Below are positions 1 to 11,122 of a stretch of DNA of 64,000 bases, in pieces. Both the position numbers and the translations under genes were made by a program. Each line of letters starts with the position of its first letter. The stretch's first letter is position 1. Source of the DNA: Siphonodentalium dalli. Its lineage: Eukaryota; Mollusca; Scaphopoda; Gadilida; Siphonodentaliidae. Where the stretch lies: the NCBI GenBank assembly GCA_032622095.1, contig CP136064.1, positions 113,758,004 through 113,822,003 of the forward strand, in the 5' to 3' direction. The notes beneath the pieces were generated by a model that had not been told where the DNA came from, did not search any database, and was given only the letters and a program-made list of their open reading frames with translations.

Positions 1-33
1 TATCATTTTATAGATGGACGTACGTGTTTTGGG

Positions 34-923
34 CAGGGACCAGCCGAGAGGGCGACGGGGGCGACTTCTTCGCCCTAGCGCCGTCCGCTTCGCCTTATTT
101 TTGCAGTCGGGCGAAGTTCAAGTCGCCCTAAAAATTCCAAAGTTGACTGACAAAATTCGGCAAAATGCCCCAAATAATTTATGATAATTTACAACTGTCA
201 ACTGTGATTGCACACGATACTCCACTATCAGGGTGTATCATAGTGTTATAAAACAATTAACACCTGTAATGCTCCAATCTGGAAGCATGTTGACAACGGA
301 GTCAGATTACTGGCAGCTGTGAAAACATCGTCGGGCCTCAAGTGTTAATCTGGTTGTTGTTATTTTTAGATTACCGTGATTACCACACCTTACAATAAAG
401 ATTACAACTCACACCTCTCACAATGTGTCAATTCATCACTCCCTCTATGGAGTTTGGTTAAAGAAATTTTTAAACAAATTCATTTGTGAAGCATATTAAA
501 ATTTCAAACGGGATTACTAACAGAGCGCAGTAAAAGTGTTCATGATTTCGTTTCGTTTCTGTTTGATAAATATTGTTGGCATTTTTAACAACCCGAAAAA
601 TATGAAATAAAATCCTGTCATTCTCCCACAATTACGATATAAAATGCTGCTATCCTCTCACAATTATGTTTGGGTATTATTAATAGTTATTAGGGTCATG
701 AAGTGAACATAATGACTCCATATTTCAACCATTGTTTCATAAGTTTAATTGACATATTTCATCTCTCCTATTTTCGTTATAACTTATATAGCGACTCCTG
801 TCGTAGTACTGATCAATTTAAATTTTGTAGACTCACTTCGCCCTATAGAACGGCCACTTCGCCTTATTTTTATAGTAGGGCGAAGTCATTTCGCCCTGAA
901 AATCTGGTCTAGGCTGGTCCCTG
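34..923. mobile_element. Non-autonomous hAT-type MITE with 8-bp target-site duplication
   Basis: The left end CAGGGACCAGCC (34-45) is matched exactly by its reverse complement at 912-923. Both ends are flanked by the same 8 bases, GTTTTGGG (26-33 and 924-931). A perfect 12-bp terminal inverted repeat starting with CAG plus an 8-bp duplication is the hAT superfamily signature. Subterminal CTTCGCCCTA and CTTCGCCTTATTTTT motifs occur near both ends in inverted arrangement. The 890-bp interior has no long ORF, so it would need a transposase supplied in trans. The superfamily assignment follows from known hAT end structure; no transposase is visible. Confidence 0.9.
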
Positions 924-947
924 GTTTTGGGTTGTCCATAAAGGGAA

Positions 948-1346
948 GTCGGTAGCCGAGAGGTAGCGTACTGGTCTCTCGTGCTAGTGGACCGGGGATC
1001 GCAACCTGGTCAGGGTATTCTGACAAAAATCAGAACTCGGTCAGATACCAAGTTTGTCAGGCTGAAAAGTCTCATTCGAGATCACTGAATAAAGATCCGA
1101 ATGCAAAATGCTGACTTCCCCCATAACAACACTTGTCCAGGTATGTTGTCGTGGGTTCAGTACGCTGTCCGATCGGGCGCGGACATTAATGGCTGACCCG
1201 TGTACACGCCTCGGTGTGTGCACGTTAAAGAACGCTACTATAGAGTCACCACAGGGTTATAAAGTTACTCGGCCGTGGTAGCACCTGGACCTCCACATAA
1301 TGCTCAGCATATTGAGGGCGATGGAGTATCAAGTAAACATAAACAT
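948..1346 (+). mobile_element. tRNA-derived SINE
   Basis: The 5' head looks like a tRNA gene with an internal polymerase III promoter: A box near 953-963 (TAGCCGAGAGG) and B-box-like GGATCGCAACC at 996-1006. It does not fold into an intact tRNA and runs on into an unrelated body of about 330 bp containing CACGTTAAAGAACGCT near 1221-1236, similar in style to the conserved central parts of lophotrochozoan SINEs. The end near 1346 is placed at a short AAACAT repeat. No clear target duplication was found. It starts only about 17 bp after the hAT element's duplication. Confidence 0.7.
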
Positions 1347-1717
1347 ACGTACTGACGTAATCATATTATGTTTACCCTGCGGAGAATCACCCTAAAATAG
1401 TGACGTATCTACCACGTACTTTGACCGAATGACGAACAAATATACTATTATTTAGCAGTACCGTTTATTGAATATTGTTGTTGGTTGTGAATGTGAGAAT
1501 TGTATTTGTAAACAAAAGTCAAAACAAAAAGATTGTGCGATTTTGTGAAGACCTGATACAATAGACAGCCATAGGATCGCTCAACTGGATGTTTTAAATA
1601 TCAACACAATAGTTTAAATACTGAAAGTTGTCCACTGTGTCTTACTATTTCTTGTTTTGTGATATTTTCACTTTGAAAATCTTTGAACGTGCGATAAACG
1701 AAAACCGGAAGTATCCG
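1347..1717. other. Intergenic, no recognisable feature
   Basis: AT-rich sequence between the SINE and a retrotransposon remnant. No ORF, repeat or RNA signal was recognised. Confidence 0.5.
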
Positions 1718-2627
1718 TTATTGCACCGAATTTTTAAATTGCGGAATAGGGGGACACACTAAAAGTTGTATTCCGAGTTCGAATCCAGTAAAAGGTGTAG
1801 TTGGGATTTTCAATTTCGTTTCTGTGTCTGTAGACTGTATATGTTTCAGCGCTGAAGCCTCTCGACTGTGTTTGCGCTGTGGGAGGACTATGATGTTGTG
1901 TCCGTTGTTACTTCGCACATGTGCTCTCCTCCAGGCTGTTCCACTCCTCGATAGCGCGAACAAAGAACGAGTTTTTGCTCGTATCCTTTCGATGGAGTTT
2001 GAGTTGATACACTCCTCCTTTTCGACAAGGTTTGATGTTACAAAGCCTGTGTACTTTTTCGCCTTTATTTTCCTTCCTTTCTTTTTTGGTATAAGTATGT
2101 CGTTTGATAGAATAGCCGGCACGGCCAGCCCATCCACTACTCTGCCGAACAGCTTCATTCTCATCGTGTTTCTTCTTTGATGTAGTGGCTCCATGAGTTG
2201 TTCATTTAGCATTTCAGTTACAGCCCCTTTTGTTCCTGTGTGGTAGTTGTTTTCGATGAAACGCACCCTCTCTTGTTGATTCTTTCTATTGCGTTGATGT
2301 CTTTTTGCTGATATGGATCCCAAACTTCAGCTGCATATTCAAGGGTGGATCTTACTGTGGATTCTTAATAGGCCATTTTTTTGTGTTTTTTGTCCGCTCT
2401 CCTGGGGTTTCGACGGAGGAATCCAAGGGTGCTGCCTGCTTTTCTTCCAATACTGCTATGTCTGTCTGGATATCGTTATCGTAATTCTCCATCAGTTCAT
2501 GTGTTACATTGATCAGCTGTGTCACGCAGGAGTGTCCAGAGCGGAATCCATGGTTTCTGTCGGTAAGGATGTCGTATTTCTCAAGGTGGTCTCTTGTCGT
2601 TAATATAATTCCAATAATAGGCTACTG
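1718..2627 (-). pseudogene. Non-LTR retrotransposon reverse transcriptase, internally deleted remnant
   Basis: Read on the minus strand, 2627 to about 2455 encodes a piece of the reverse-transcriptase domain (HLEKYDILTD, then HGFRSGHS and THELMENYDNDIQ). The reading frame then jumps to the C-terminal region, with LGFLRRN, STLEYAAEVWDPYQQKD and INAIERI (about 2440-2290), and onward in the 201-codon ORF at 1718-2323 with LMEPLHQRRNTMRMKLFG and DILIPKKK. The catalytic core, including the DD-containing active site, is missing, and at least one frameshift separates the WDPY part from the ORF. These motifs are typical of CR1/Jockey-like reverse transcriptases of marine invertebrates. It is a dead copy. 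The first methionine at 2323 is not a real start. Confidence 0.8.
1746..1820. repeat. Dispersed repeat shared with 43385-43485
   Basis: The core GTAAAAGGTGTAGTTG, followed by a stretch ending TTTCAATTTCGTTT and preceded by a GGGACA..TAAAAGTTGTA segment, recurs in reverse orientation at 43385-43485. A shorter form (ACTAAAAGGTGTAGTTG) is at 2735-2751. It overlaps the end of the reverse-transcriptase remnant, so it may be part of that element's 3' region or a separate element. Identity unresolved. Confidence 0.5.
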
Positions 2628-3359
2628 GGCTTTGGTTTGTGGTAAACTATGCATATTACAAATAAAAGAAATTTAAAAGATAATTTGTAAGTCTTATATT
2701 TCAACTTTTATCGACATTTTTCGTTCTCCAGCCCACTAAAAGGTGTAGTTGGAATCAGCAGTCAGCCGCCGAGTCGCTAATTAGGTGTTAATTGTTATTG
2801 TTAGGAATATGTTGGCGGCTGAAATCAATGGATTTTTGAGTTCAGACAAGAGTGTTTGCAACATATAGTGTTTATACAGTTACTTGTTGTTACAAGATAT
2901 TAGTAAAAATTACCAATTTTCACCACCCCCCCCAAATTTTTCATCTTAGAACACGTTCAGACAAGGTTGTTTATAATTCCCCTTCATCAATTTCGACAAT
3001 CTTTCATTTCATGCCCCTAAATCCTTCTTTGCATGCGGCATTTCGAAGGCTAAGTGTAAACTCTCATTTCATTTTTCTATAAGAAAAGTTATGACTAAAT
3101 CCTGGCCATTTTGACTAATTAGTCGTTTTGAATCCCCATTTCTTAGTCGTTATGACTAACATCACCCTAGTAATTTTGACTAATGTTATGCCTCAGTCAT
3201 GTTGGCTGAACTAAGTTAGTCATCCTGGGGAATATTGACTAACTTTTGTTATCAGCGTAGAAAAATTAAAATACTATAGCCTCTTGATATACGATTCCAT
3301 CGCTATGTGGAATTTATAGGCATGAAATATATTATAGGATGAACACCCCATCATCAAAC
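2628..3359. other. Repeat-derived intergenic sequence
   Basis: Contains a short hairpin (TCAGCCGCC at 2762-2770 paired with GGCGGCTGA at 2814-2822) and a cluster of TTTTGACTAA and TAGTCAT words at about 3090-3245 suggesting a degenerate tandem repeat. The small ORFs show no recognisable protein. Confidence 0.45.
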
Positions 3360-3575
3360 GGAGCCCATATAGCCACTTCCCTATCTCGATATAATTATAA
3401 GATATCGGAGCAGTTTGAAATTATAAAATGACCACCCCTCCTATAACCAAGGGCCTTAGCACGTCCCTGCTTCGATTCTGTGATGGGCACCCCTGATAAA
3501 ATGGAGCCACATTCCTGCCTCGATGTGTTATAATAAGAGTAGCGGATCAGTTTGAAATCATAGGATGGGCACAAT
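3360..3575. repeat. Diverged tandem duplication, period about 141 bp
   Basis: The block at 3361-3434 (GAGCC..., CGGAGCAGTTTGAAATTATA..., ending in GACCACCCCT) reappears diverged at about 3502-3575 (GGAGCCACATTCC..., CGGATCAGTTTGAAATCATA). Two old tandem copies; no coding potential seen. Confidence 0.5.
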
Positions 3576-3891
3576 ATATATAATGTAAAACCATCAAAAT
3601 GACTTGTACTTACATACACACTCTACGAACGAACGGTTTATTAGTTAACTTTGCGCAGACAAGTGCTCATCAACTTAGCAATCCGTGTACCGATTGGATA
3701 GCTCTGATAAGCGATCACCTCTCAACTTATGATTGGTTAATTCTTTTGTAACTTTGGCTTGCGTGATTCAATATATTGTGAATCACTCACAGGTAACGGT
3801 TTGCCCGTAAGCAATCTTCAATCATCAACAGTAGTTCATATATGGAACGCTACTCTAGATCTTTTGGTGCATACATAGAGAAAACAATGGG

Positions 3892-4827
3892 TGTATTAAT
3901 GTGTAAAATTATTTGAATTTTCCTCTCACAACACTTTAGTGTTGAAAAATTAGCCTTACATTAGTTATGCCATCGTACATGTATGTCACTTGATTTCACT
4001 CATTTTTCAGGAAACTGACTCCAAATTTGAACGTTATATATGATTTAAACATATTTTATTATCCCTCAATCAATAAACAAAATACAAATAAAGAACATAC
4101 AGTTAAGGATGAGAGGCGATAAAGGGATCGGAGCACAAGTTACAGAACTTAAAGAAGCTCCTATCCCTTATATGAACGGAGAATACTGTTTCATTACATT
4201 TTGGTCTCAAGATAAGTTGTGTAGACATAATGGTCAAAAAGCTGAAGAAATTTCATTATCATTACTATGTTTTGTTTTGTTTTATATGTATGTAGTATCA
4301 ATAAAATAATTCCGGTTAACGTTATATATAGTAGTAGTGGGGATCACAAAATGCAATCTTATCACCAAATTACAGCCATTTGAGACATAATGTTGTTTTC
4401 TTCCAGTGTGTGTACATTCCTGTCGCATTATACGTTACTGGACATTTATTTAGAATTGTATGGCCATGTTAGATAATAACATTCCCAAAATGACAATTTG
4501 AATTTACGATGCCAAATTACAACAAAAAAGATTATAGATCTGTCAATGAACACAAACAAAGGAAATGTCAAATTGTGTATGAATGACGAATGTATGCAGA
4601 AGCTGTTAATAGTAAATAGAAGTTTTATGATTCAAGATGCATGTTTTCGAAGTTTGTGTTGATATGCTTTTTTCCCCTAACCCATTTTCTGCCGTTCAAA
4701 TTTGGAGTAAGTTTCCCTAATGATGAGTGAAATCCAGTGACATCCATTGCTATAACCATTGAAATGCTATTTTCTCAACAAAAAAATATTTAAGAGGAAA
4801 GATAAAATTATTTTACACAATAAACTT
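3892..4827. mobile_element. MITE with long terminal inverted repeats
   Basis: About 130 bp at 3901-4034 is matched in reverse complement by 4692-4818. Both arms carry GTGTAAAAT near the outer end, ATTTCACTCAT in the middle and ACTCCAAATTTGAACG at the inner end. The central 650 bp has only a 66-codon ORF without a recognisable domain. The outer limits are approximate and no target duplication was defined, so the superfamily is unknown. Confidence 0.65.
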
Positions 4828-4879
4828 TCGTTCATTTTTCTAATTATACACAAAAACATTTAAAAATTGACAAAAACGC

Positions 4880-5050
4880 TCCCACAACAGGGGGGGGGTC
4901 TGGAAAAAAATTGCACATATAGCGCCCAAAAAGTTTTTTTTCCGACCTCGAGGACCCACCACTCCATTTTTGCACACAAAAAATAAATTTCCTCAAAAAT
5001 TTTGGGGACCCACCCCCCGTTTCTCATGTTTTTATCAAAATTTCAGAGGT
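4880..5050. repeat. G/C-tract dispersed repeat
   Basis: A poly-G run followed by TCTGGAAAAAAATT and GACCCACC words. The same arrangement (G or C tract, TCGGAAAAAAATT, CCACCCACCCC) appears at 21150-21270, 57310-57480 and 57765-57895, so this is a dispersed element family rather than simple sequence. Confidence 0.5.
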
Positions 5051-5311
5051 TTTTTTAGCCGTTCTTCAATAACTGTGTTAACTGCCTTACTAATTGGTAA
5101 ACACAGATCAGAAAAACGAAAAATATACTGTATTTCCATGTGTTTCCTGGTGTTTTCAGTATCTAACAACAATATTAATTAAGCATTGTGTATATAGGTA
5201 CACTATATGTCACAAATTGCCCTAGACCCCATTATAGCCTTAATATATCGAGTGTGTTGTGTCTGACAGAGAACACTGGCCAGTGTAAATAGTGGTAAAC
5301 AGGTCAGGCGT

Positions 5312-5605
5312 TCCACCCCATATAAAAATGTACCTGGGTAAATCTTGGTGTTTACCTAGGTATACCCCGGTACATATAGGTTTTACCCTGGTTCCACCCA
5401 GGTCACACACAGGTTACACCCAGGTAAATCAGGGATTTATATAGATTTACCCAGGTGTTTTCGATATATGTTAGGTATAAACCCCAGTTTACCCGGGTTT
5501 TTACGGATTTACACCCAGGTATTTACACCAGGTATTTACACCCAGGTATTTACACCAGGGTTTCGCCCAGGTATTTACTACAGTGTTCACCCGGATATAT
5601 ACACC
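5312..5605. repeat. ACCCAGGT-rich minisatellite, small copy
   Basis: Dense TTACACCCAGGTA and TTTACCTAGGT words. The left edge (CCATATAAAAATGTACCTGG, about 5318-5337) matches in reverse complement the right edge of the much larger array ending near 20022. The two loci therefore belong to one mobile or expanding family with a defined terminus. Confidence 0.65.
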
Positions 5606-5638
5606 TGTGGTATTTTGTTAAACTGTATAATCTGCATT

Positions 5639-7473
5639 GAAGTCACCTTATTAACCCTTTCTATATTACAGCACCATTGGCGTGTAGTTACCTTATTAAC
5701 CATTCTATATTAAATAATTAATTGACAGGTAGTTACCTTATTAACCCTTTCTATACTAAGTAACATTGGTGAGTAGTTACATTATTAACCCTTTCTATAT
5801 TAAAGCACCATTGATGTGAAGTTACCTTATTAACCCTTTCTTTATTAAAGCATCATTGACGCGTAGTTACCTTATTAACCCTTTCTATATTAAAATATCA
5901 TTGATGTGTAGTTACAATGTTAACCCTTTCTATAGTATAGCATCATTGACGGGTAGTTGGCTCCTTAACTCTGTATATATCAAAGTATCATTGTCGTATA
6001 TAGTTACCTTATTAACCCTTTCTATACTAAGTACCGTTGGCGTGTAGTTACCTTATTAACCCTTTCTATATTAAAGCATTAATTGACAGGTAGTTACCTT
6101 ATTAACCCTTTCTATACTAAGTATCATTGGTGAGTAGTTGCATTATTAACCCTTTCTATATTAAAGTGCCATTGGCGGGTAGTTACCTTATTAACCATTT
6201 ATGTATTAAAGCATCATTGACGTGTAGTTACCTTATTATAACCCTCTCTATATTAAAGCATCATTATTGCTGGGTAGTTATCTTATTAACCCGTTCTATA
6301 CTAAGTATCATTGGTGAGTAGTTACAGTATTAACCCTTTCTATATTAAAGCATCATTGACGTGAAGTTACCTTATTAACCATTTCTGTATTAAAGCAGCA
6401 TTGACATGTAGTTACCTTATTAGCCCTTTCTTTATTAAAATATCATTGACGTGTAGTTACCATGTTAACCCTTTCTATATTAAAGCATCGTTGACGGGTA
6501 GTTGCCTAATTAACCCTCTATATACTAAAGTATCATTGTCGTGTAGTTACCTTACCAACCCTTTCTATACTAAGTATCATTGGCGTGTAGTTACCTTATT
6601 AACCTTTTCTATATTAAAGCATTAATTGACAGGTAGTTACATTAAACAACCCTTTCTATACTAAGTATCATTGGTGAGTAGTTACATTATAAACCATTTC
6701 TATATTAAAGCGCCATTGGCGGGTAATTACCTTATTAACCATTTTTGTATCAAAGCATCAATGACGTGCAGTTACCATATTATAACACTTTCTATATTAA
6801 AGCATCATTGACTGATAGTTACCATATTAACCCTTTCTATATTAAAGCACCATTGGCGTGTAATTACCTTATTAACCCTTTCTACGTTGAAGCAATAATT
6901 GACAGGCAGTTACCTTATTAACCCTTTTTATAATGAGTATCATTGGTGATTAGTTACATTATTAACCCTTTCTACAATAAAGCATCATTGACATGTAGTT
7001 ATCATAGTAGCCAGTTATATATTAAAGCATCATGGACGGTAGTTACCATATTAACCCTTTCTATATTAAAGCACCATTGGCGTGTAATTACCATATTAAC
7101 CCTTTCTATATTAAAACATCATTGACGTGTAGTTACCCTATTAGCCCTTTCTATATTTAAGCATCATTGACGTGTAGAACTTTATCTTATTAACCCTTTC
7201 TTTATTAAAGCATCATTGACATGTAGTTACCTTAGTAACAATTTCTACACTAAAGCATTATTGACGGGTAGTTACCTTATTAACCCTTTCTATATTAAAG
7301 CATAATTGACAAGAAGTTAAATTATTAACCTTCTATAATAAGTATCACTGCCGTGTAGTTAGTTACCTTATAAAACCTTTCTATATTAAGACGTCGATCA
7401 TTGACGGGTAGTTGTTACCTTATTAATCATTTATGTATTCAAGCATCATTGACGAGTAGTTACCTTATTACTT
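5639..7473. repeat. Tandem array of a 45-bp unit, about 40 copies
   Basis: The unit is GTAGTTACCTTATTAACCCT followed by TTCTATATTAAAGCATCATTGACGT-like sequence. Variant units end in GGCGT, GGTGA or AATTGACAG, which shift the length by one or two bases. Copies are continuous without spacers. Because 45 is a multiple of three, ORFs with a 15-residue period (for example 5856-6047 and 6401-6625) run through the array, but these are by-products. Copies vary point by point, so the array is not freshly expanded. Confidence 0.92.
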
Positions 7474-8180
7474 GAAGTTTATTATGACAGTATGACAATA
7501 CACTACCCCAGACAAATGAAGCAATATCATACTTTATCTAACAGCCTAGCTATAATTAGTGAACATTAAACTGACAAACAGACAATTTTCAGGGCCATTA
7601 TTTAATATTAAAGGGATACAAAATAAAGAGATTTCTAATTATCAGTAAGAATTATTCTCTAAGTGATACTTATTATTTCAAATAAATGATTGCATATACT
7701 ATAGTAGACCATATACCAACAGGAAAATATTAGTGAATACAATTATTGTGTTTCAAAATTCGTTTCGTTTCGTTTCTGCAGCCAAATTACAATCTTAACT
7801 TTTAGTTATCGTTCTTCAAAATGAAGCGCGGATTATTCCTTGTGGTATTTTGAGTTAATTTTGTCGCGAATCAACGCGGATTGACAGAAGGAAATGGTGT
7901 ATTGGCTACAAACGGATAAACTGTGGACTTATATATAAGATTCGCCGATTTCTCCCCATGGATGTGCGCAAATATCGAAAAAGACTGAATTTCATGTGAC
8001 AAAAAATATTTCAATTCCCGGAACAGTAAGAATTAAGCTACGATAACGAAACGGATCAACTATAGTATTGAACAGTACCTCAGCTACCTGGCCATAACCA
8101 GAATATTTTCTCAAAATTGAATTTGTGGTACCGGTACAATCATGATGTAGTGCCAGTGGCCTGCTCATAATGCACCTGTC
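7474..8180. other. Intergenic, no recognisable gene
   Basis: AT-rich. Contains a short CGTTT repeat near 7758-7775. No ORF or structured element was recognised between the 45-bp array and the next reverse-transcriptase remnant. Confidence 0.45.
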
Positions 8181-8780
8181 CAGAAGAAGAAGAATTGAGA
8201 AGTTTGAAGATCATGGACTACGCAGACACCATCTGGGACCCCTACCAACAAAATCACATCGACAAGCTGGAAATAATCCAGCGTAGAGCAGCCCGTTTCA
8301 TTAAAAGAGACTATAAGAGCAAAGAAGATGGATATATGACCAAGATCCTCTACGAGCTAGATTTACCAACATTGCAGAAACGGCGGAAAATAAATCGGCT
8401 GGGATTCATGAGTAAGGTGGTGGGTGGATTGGTCCCGGCTATACCACCTAATCAATACTTTACACCCGAAACAAGGCGTCTTAGATCGCAGAGCAAAGTT
8501 CTGACAGGCTACGTCACCAGCCAAATTCCTCGGCACCTAATTTAAAGGAACAACAGTCAGTGCTACGAGGCTATACCATACGTGTCAGCTCAGTTCGCTA
8601 ATTCCACATTTGTTCGAACTATATGCGACTGGAATCAGCTGGAGGAATCCTTAATCCTACAACAACAGCCTGTGGATTCCTTCAAGAGTGCGCTGAAGGA
8701 AAAGATCTGAGACTCTCTCGCCCGCTGCGAAATTACCATAATTGGGATCTGCAGCGTAACCATTCAGATTCAGATTGATC
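8181..8780 (+). pseudogene. C-terminal tail and 3' end of a non-LTR retrotransposon
   Basis: The frame around 8195-8545 carries MDYADTIWDPYQQNHIDKLE, IIQRRAARFI, LYELDLPTLQKRRKINRLGF and GLVPAIPPNQYF, the segment downstream of the reverse-transcriptase core. After a stop at 8543 the homology continues (ATIVRT/DWNQLEES-like, then VDSFKSALKEK) to about 8708. The element ends with a short ATTCAG repeat at 8762-8777, as expected for a target-primed 3' terminus. Everything upstream (endonuclease, catalytic domain) is absent, so this is a 5'-truncated dead insertion, related to but different from the copy at 1718-2627. Confidence 0.82.
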
Positions 8781-8963
8781 CACGATAGTAAGGGGTCAGT
8801 ACATGTAGTAAGTACTGATAGTGATAAGCCTGCTGTACAATAATACTACTTTTGCTGTTTTACTGGTCTTAACTGAGTACTGTGTCAATGTGACATTGTT
8901 AATTCAGTTCCACTCTAATGTACATTAACTGGCAATGATGCATCTGACGCTATTAAAGGCACC

Positions 8964-9169
8964 GGTAATCCCTAAATACCAGGAGGACGCGGCATAGAAA
9001 CTTGGTACAACAGTTGTTACACGACAAAGAAAATTATCAACAAGCTTAGTGAGCGTCATCATCAAAATTGCAAATTAAAACACGGCAATGGTAAATTGGT
9101 AATCCCTACATACCAGGAGGACAAGGCATTGAAACTTGGGACAACAGTTGTTACACGGCAAAGAAATTT
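8964..9169. repeat. Direct repeat, two copies of about 70 bp
   Basis: GGTAATCCCTAAATACCAGG at 8964 and GGTAATCCCTACATACCAGG at 9098 begin two near-identical copies that continue through CAACAGTTGTTACACG to about 9033 and 9169, giving a period of 134 bp. No coding content. The rest of 8780-9475 is plain AT-rich sequence. Confidence 0.75.
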
Positions 9170-9475
9170 AAAACACACTGTGCACAGATGAATGTTTATA
9201 CATGTACTGTGCAGTCGAGATCACCTGGACTACAAATATTTAAGGATTATACTATTTGATGAGTAGATGCGTGACTGATAAAAGAATTAGAGACTCCATA
9301 TTTACTCGGAAGATAACAGTATACGATGCCATACAGTTGTTCCATAACACCTCAACCTTTGGTGGATATTAACAGTAAAACTAATGAAAATGATGAAAGC
9401 CAGACTCAACATCAAGACAACATGTGCATGCATAAGTGACGGTTCAATGATTTTGACTCCATCAGATGATATTTA

Positions 9476-9853
9476 AGCGACACCAATTTTTAAGTCTGGT
9501 TTACGATGTGGGGAGAAAAAAAGTAGATGCAGGAGGGAAAAAAATAAAAATAAAAAAGATTGTCCCCCCAATTTATATCAAGTAAATCGTGGAATTTTAC
9601 ATAAATTTTACAAAAATTGTGAAAAAATGTTTTTGAATGAAATTCTGTTCAAACCAAACAAGACATATCTTGTCATGAAATACATGAAAATATGGATCTG
9701 TAAATGATCATAAGCAGAACCGGATGCGACAGCACATGAAAATCAGTACGCGTGTAAAATATTTTGGGACAAAAAAAGTTATTTTTTTTTTCATGAAATG
9801 GAAACAAAGTTGTAGGAGGTGTTCGTAAACCAGACTTAAAAATTGGTGTCGCC
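9476..9853. mobile_element. PIF/Harbinger-like MITE, copy 1
   Basis: The terminal inverted repeat GCGACACCAATTTTTAAGTC continues into TGGTTTACG. Its mirror is at about 9829-9853. The flanking trinucleotide TTA is present on both sides (9473-9475, 9854-9856), as in PIF/Harbinger insertions. A second copy in opposite orientation is at 17185-17581 and shares internal sequence, including GTAGATGCAGGAGG and a run of T/A followed by CAAGTAAATC. No transposase. Confidence 0.85.
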
Positions 9854-10039
9854 TTAGGCTCATGTTAACACAGGATCACATATTCTCAAAATAATTGTCT
9901 CCCTCAAGTTGGCCTCAACCATACTAGTATTTATATTTGATAGAACCTCAGTGAGACCATGTTGAAAATTACCATCAATGCAGTTCCAGTGTTGACGCAA
10001 CGCGGTCATGTTACTTCAAACCAGTTGCAATGTTCCTTA

Positions 10040-11085
10040 GGCCAAAGAAAAAAGATACTATGTTTCCGTACATCGACCGACCCTAAAAATAACCCGCCGA
10101 CCCTAAACTTTTTATTGATATTTTGAGAAAAAGTCAAAATTTTCGCAATTTTAATTTCCTGAGAGTGGATCTCCTGCCTGCTTTATGTCTTGTTTGGGAC
10201 TTATGGAATACTATCAACAGACATGGTGGGTGTGTATCTGTATATATACATGTAAAGAGGTTATCACTGCATATATTAGGGGTATACATGTACTAGTAGC
10301 TACTGTTTCCAAAAACCAGGCATGCTCGGTGGGTGTACTGGCTACCCCCAGACAATGGGATGTAATCGTCACAATACATGTACGGTATAATGGCGGTATT
10401 ATTGGTAAAATTCTTATAAAAAGTTAGTGACATCAATTTTGTACCAAGTTTATAGCCAAATTTATGAAAATGTGGTATTAGATATAATAAAAAACATACG
10501 TAAGCATGAAGTAAGTTTGATTTTTTATCAATCTTAATGTATATTTCCACTGTGTTGATCAAGTAATACTTTCCCCATGGCACGGGTTGGCATTTTATGT
10601 CACTTTGGTCGAGGTAGTTCAATATTTCTGCAGCTGGATAAAAAATATCAAAATAAAATAAAATAAAAAAAATTCCCTACCTACCGCTATTCTCAAAGTA
10701 ATTGACCAGAAAAACGGGGTGATACCCCGGTCATGACCGCGGTGATACCGGTAATAAGCGGTAGCGGTATCGAGACGGTCATGGCTGTGGAGTTACAGTA
10801 TTGGGCGATAATGATACCGTGGTCTTTTAGCGGGCACCGCATTAATTTTGTTGAATACCGCAGTGATTTTCATGGAACTCTTTGAGGGGAGGTATTTACT
10901 CACATATACTTGTTCGCGTTAACAAGCGGTATCAGTACCACGGTATTGGAGGATACCGCGGTATAGTACCGCCATATTAACGGGGGTGACACCACGTTAT
11001 TGGTGGTCAATTACTTTAAGTATAGCGGTACCTACTAGTACCCTAAAATTTTTTACCGGAAACATACAATCTTTTTTCTTTGGCC
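10040..11085. mobile_element. PIF/Harbinger-like MITE with GGCCAAAG ends
   Basis: The left end GGCCAAAGAAAAAAGAT (10040) is mirrored by ATCTTTTTTCTTTGGCC ending at 11085, and the inverted homology continues into TATGTTTCCG. TTA flanks the left end (10037-10039), and TTA occurs one base beyond the right end (11087-11089). The interior has ORFs of 80 and 109 codons in opposite strands with no recognisable domain. A second inverted-repeat element is nested inside at about 10680-11032. Confidence 0.65.
10680..11032. mobile_element. Nested fold-back element
   Basis: ACCGCTATTCTCAAAGTAAT at 10683 pairs with ATTACTTTAAGTATAGCGGT ending at 11030. Inside are many ACCGCGGTAT-like words. It lies inside the element 10040-11085 near its right end. 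Confidence 0.55.
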
Positions 11086-11122
11086 TTTAGCATGGTAATT
11101 CGTGAAAATAAATGTCAATGCA

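Noticed and set aside
948-1020. A functional tRNA gene
   Set aside because: Only the A- and B-box regions are tRNA-like. No acceptor stem closes, and the sequence continues into a SINE body.
5639-7473. CRISPR-like or coding array
   Set aside because: Units are contiguous with no unique spacers. The 15-residue periodic ORFs arise only because 45 is divisible by three, and they break at every unit-length variant.
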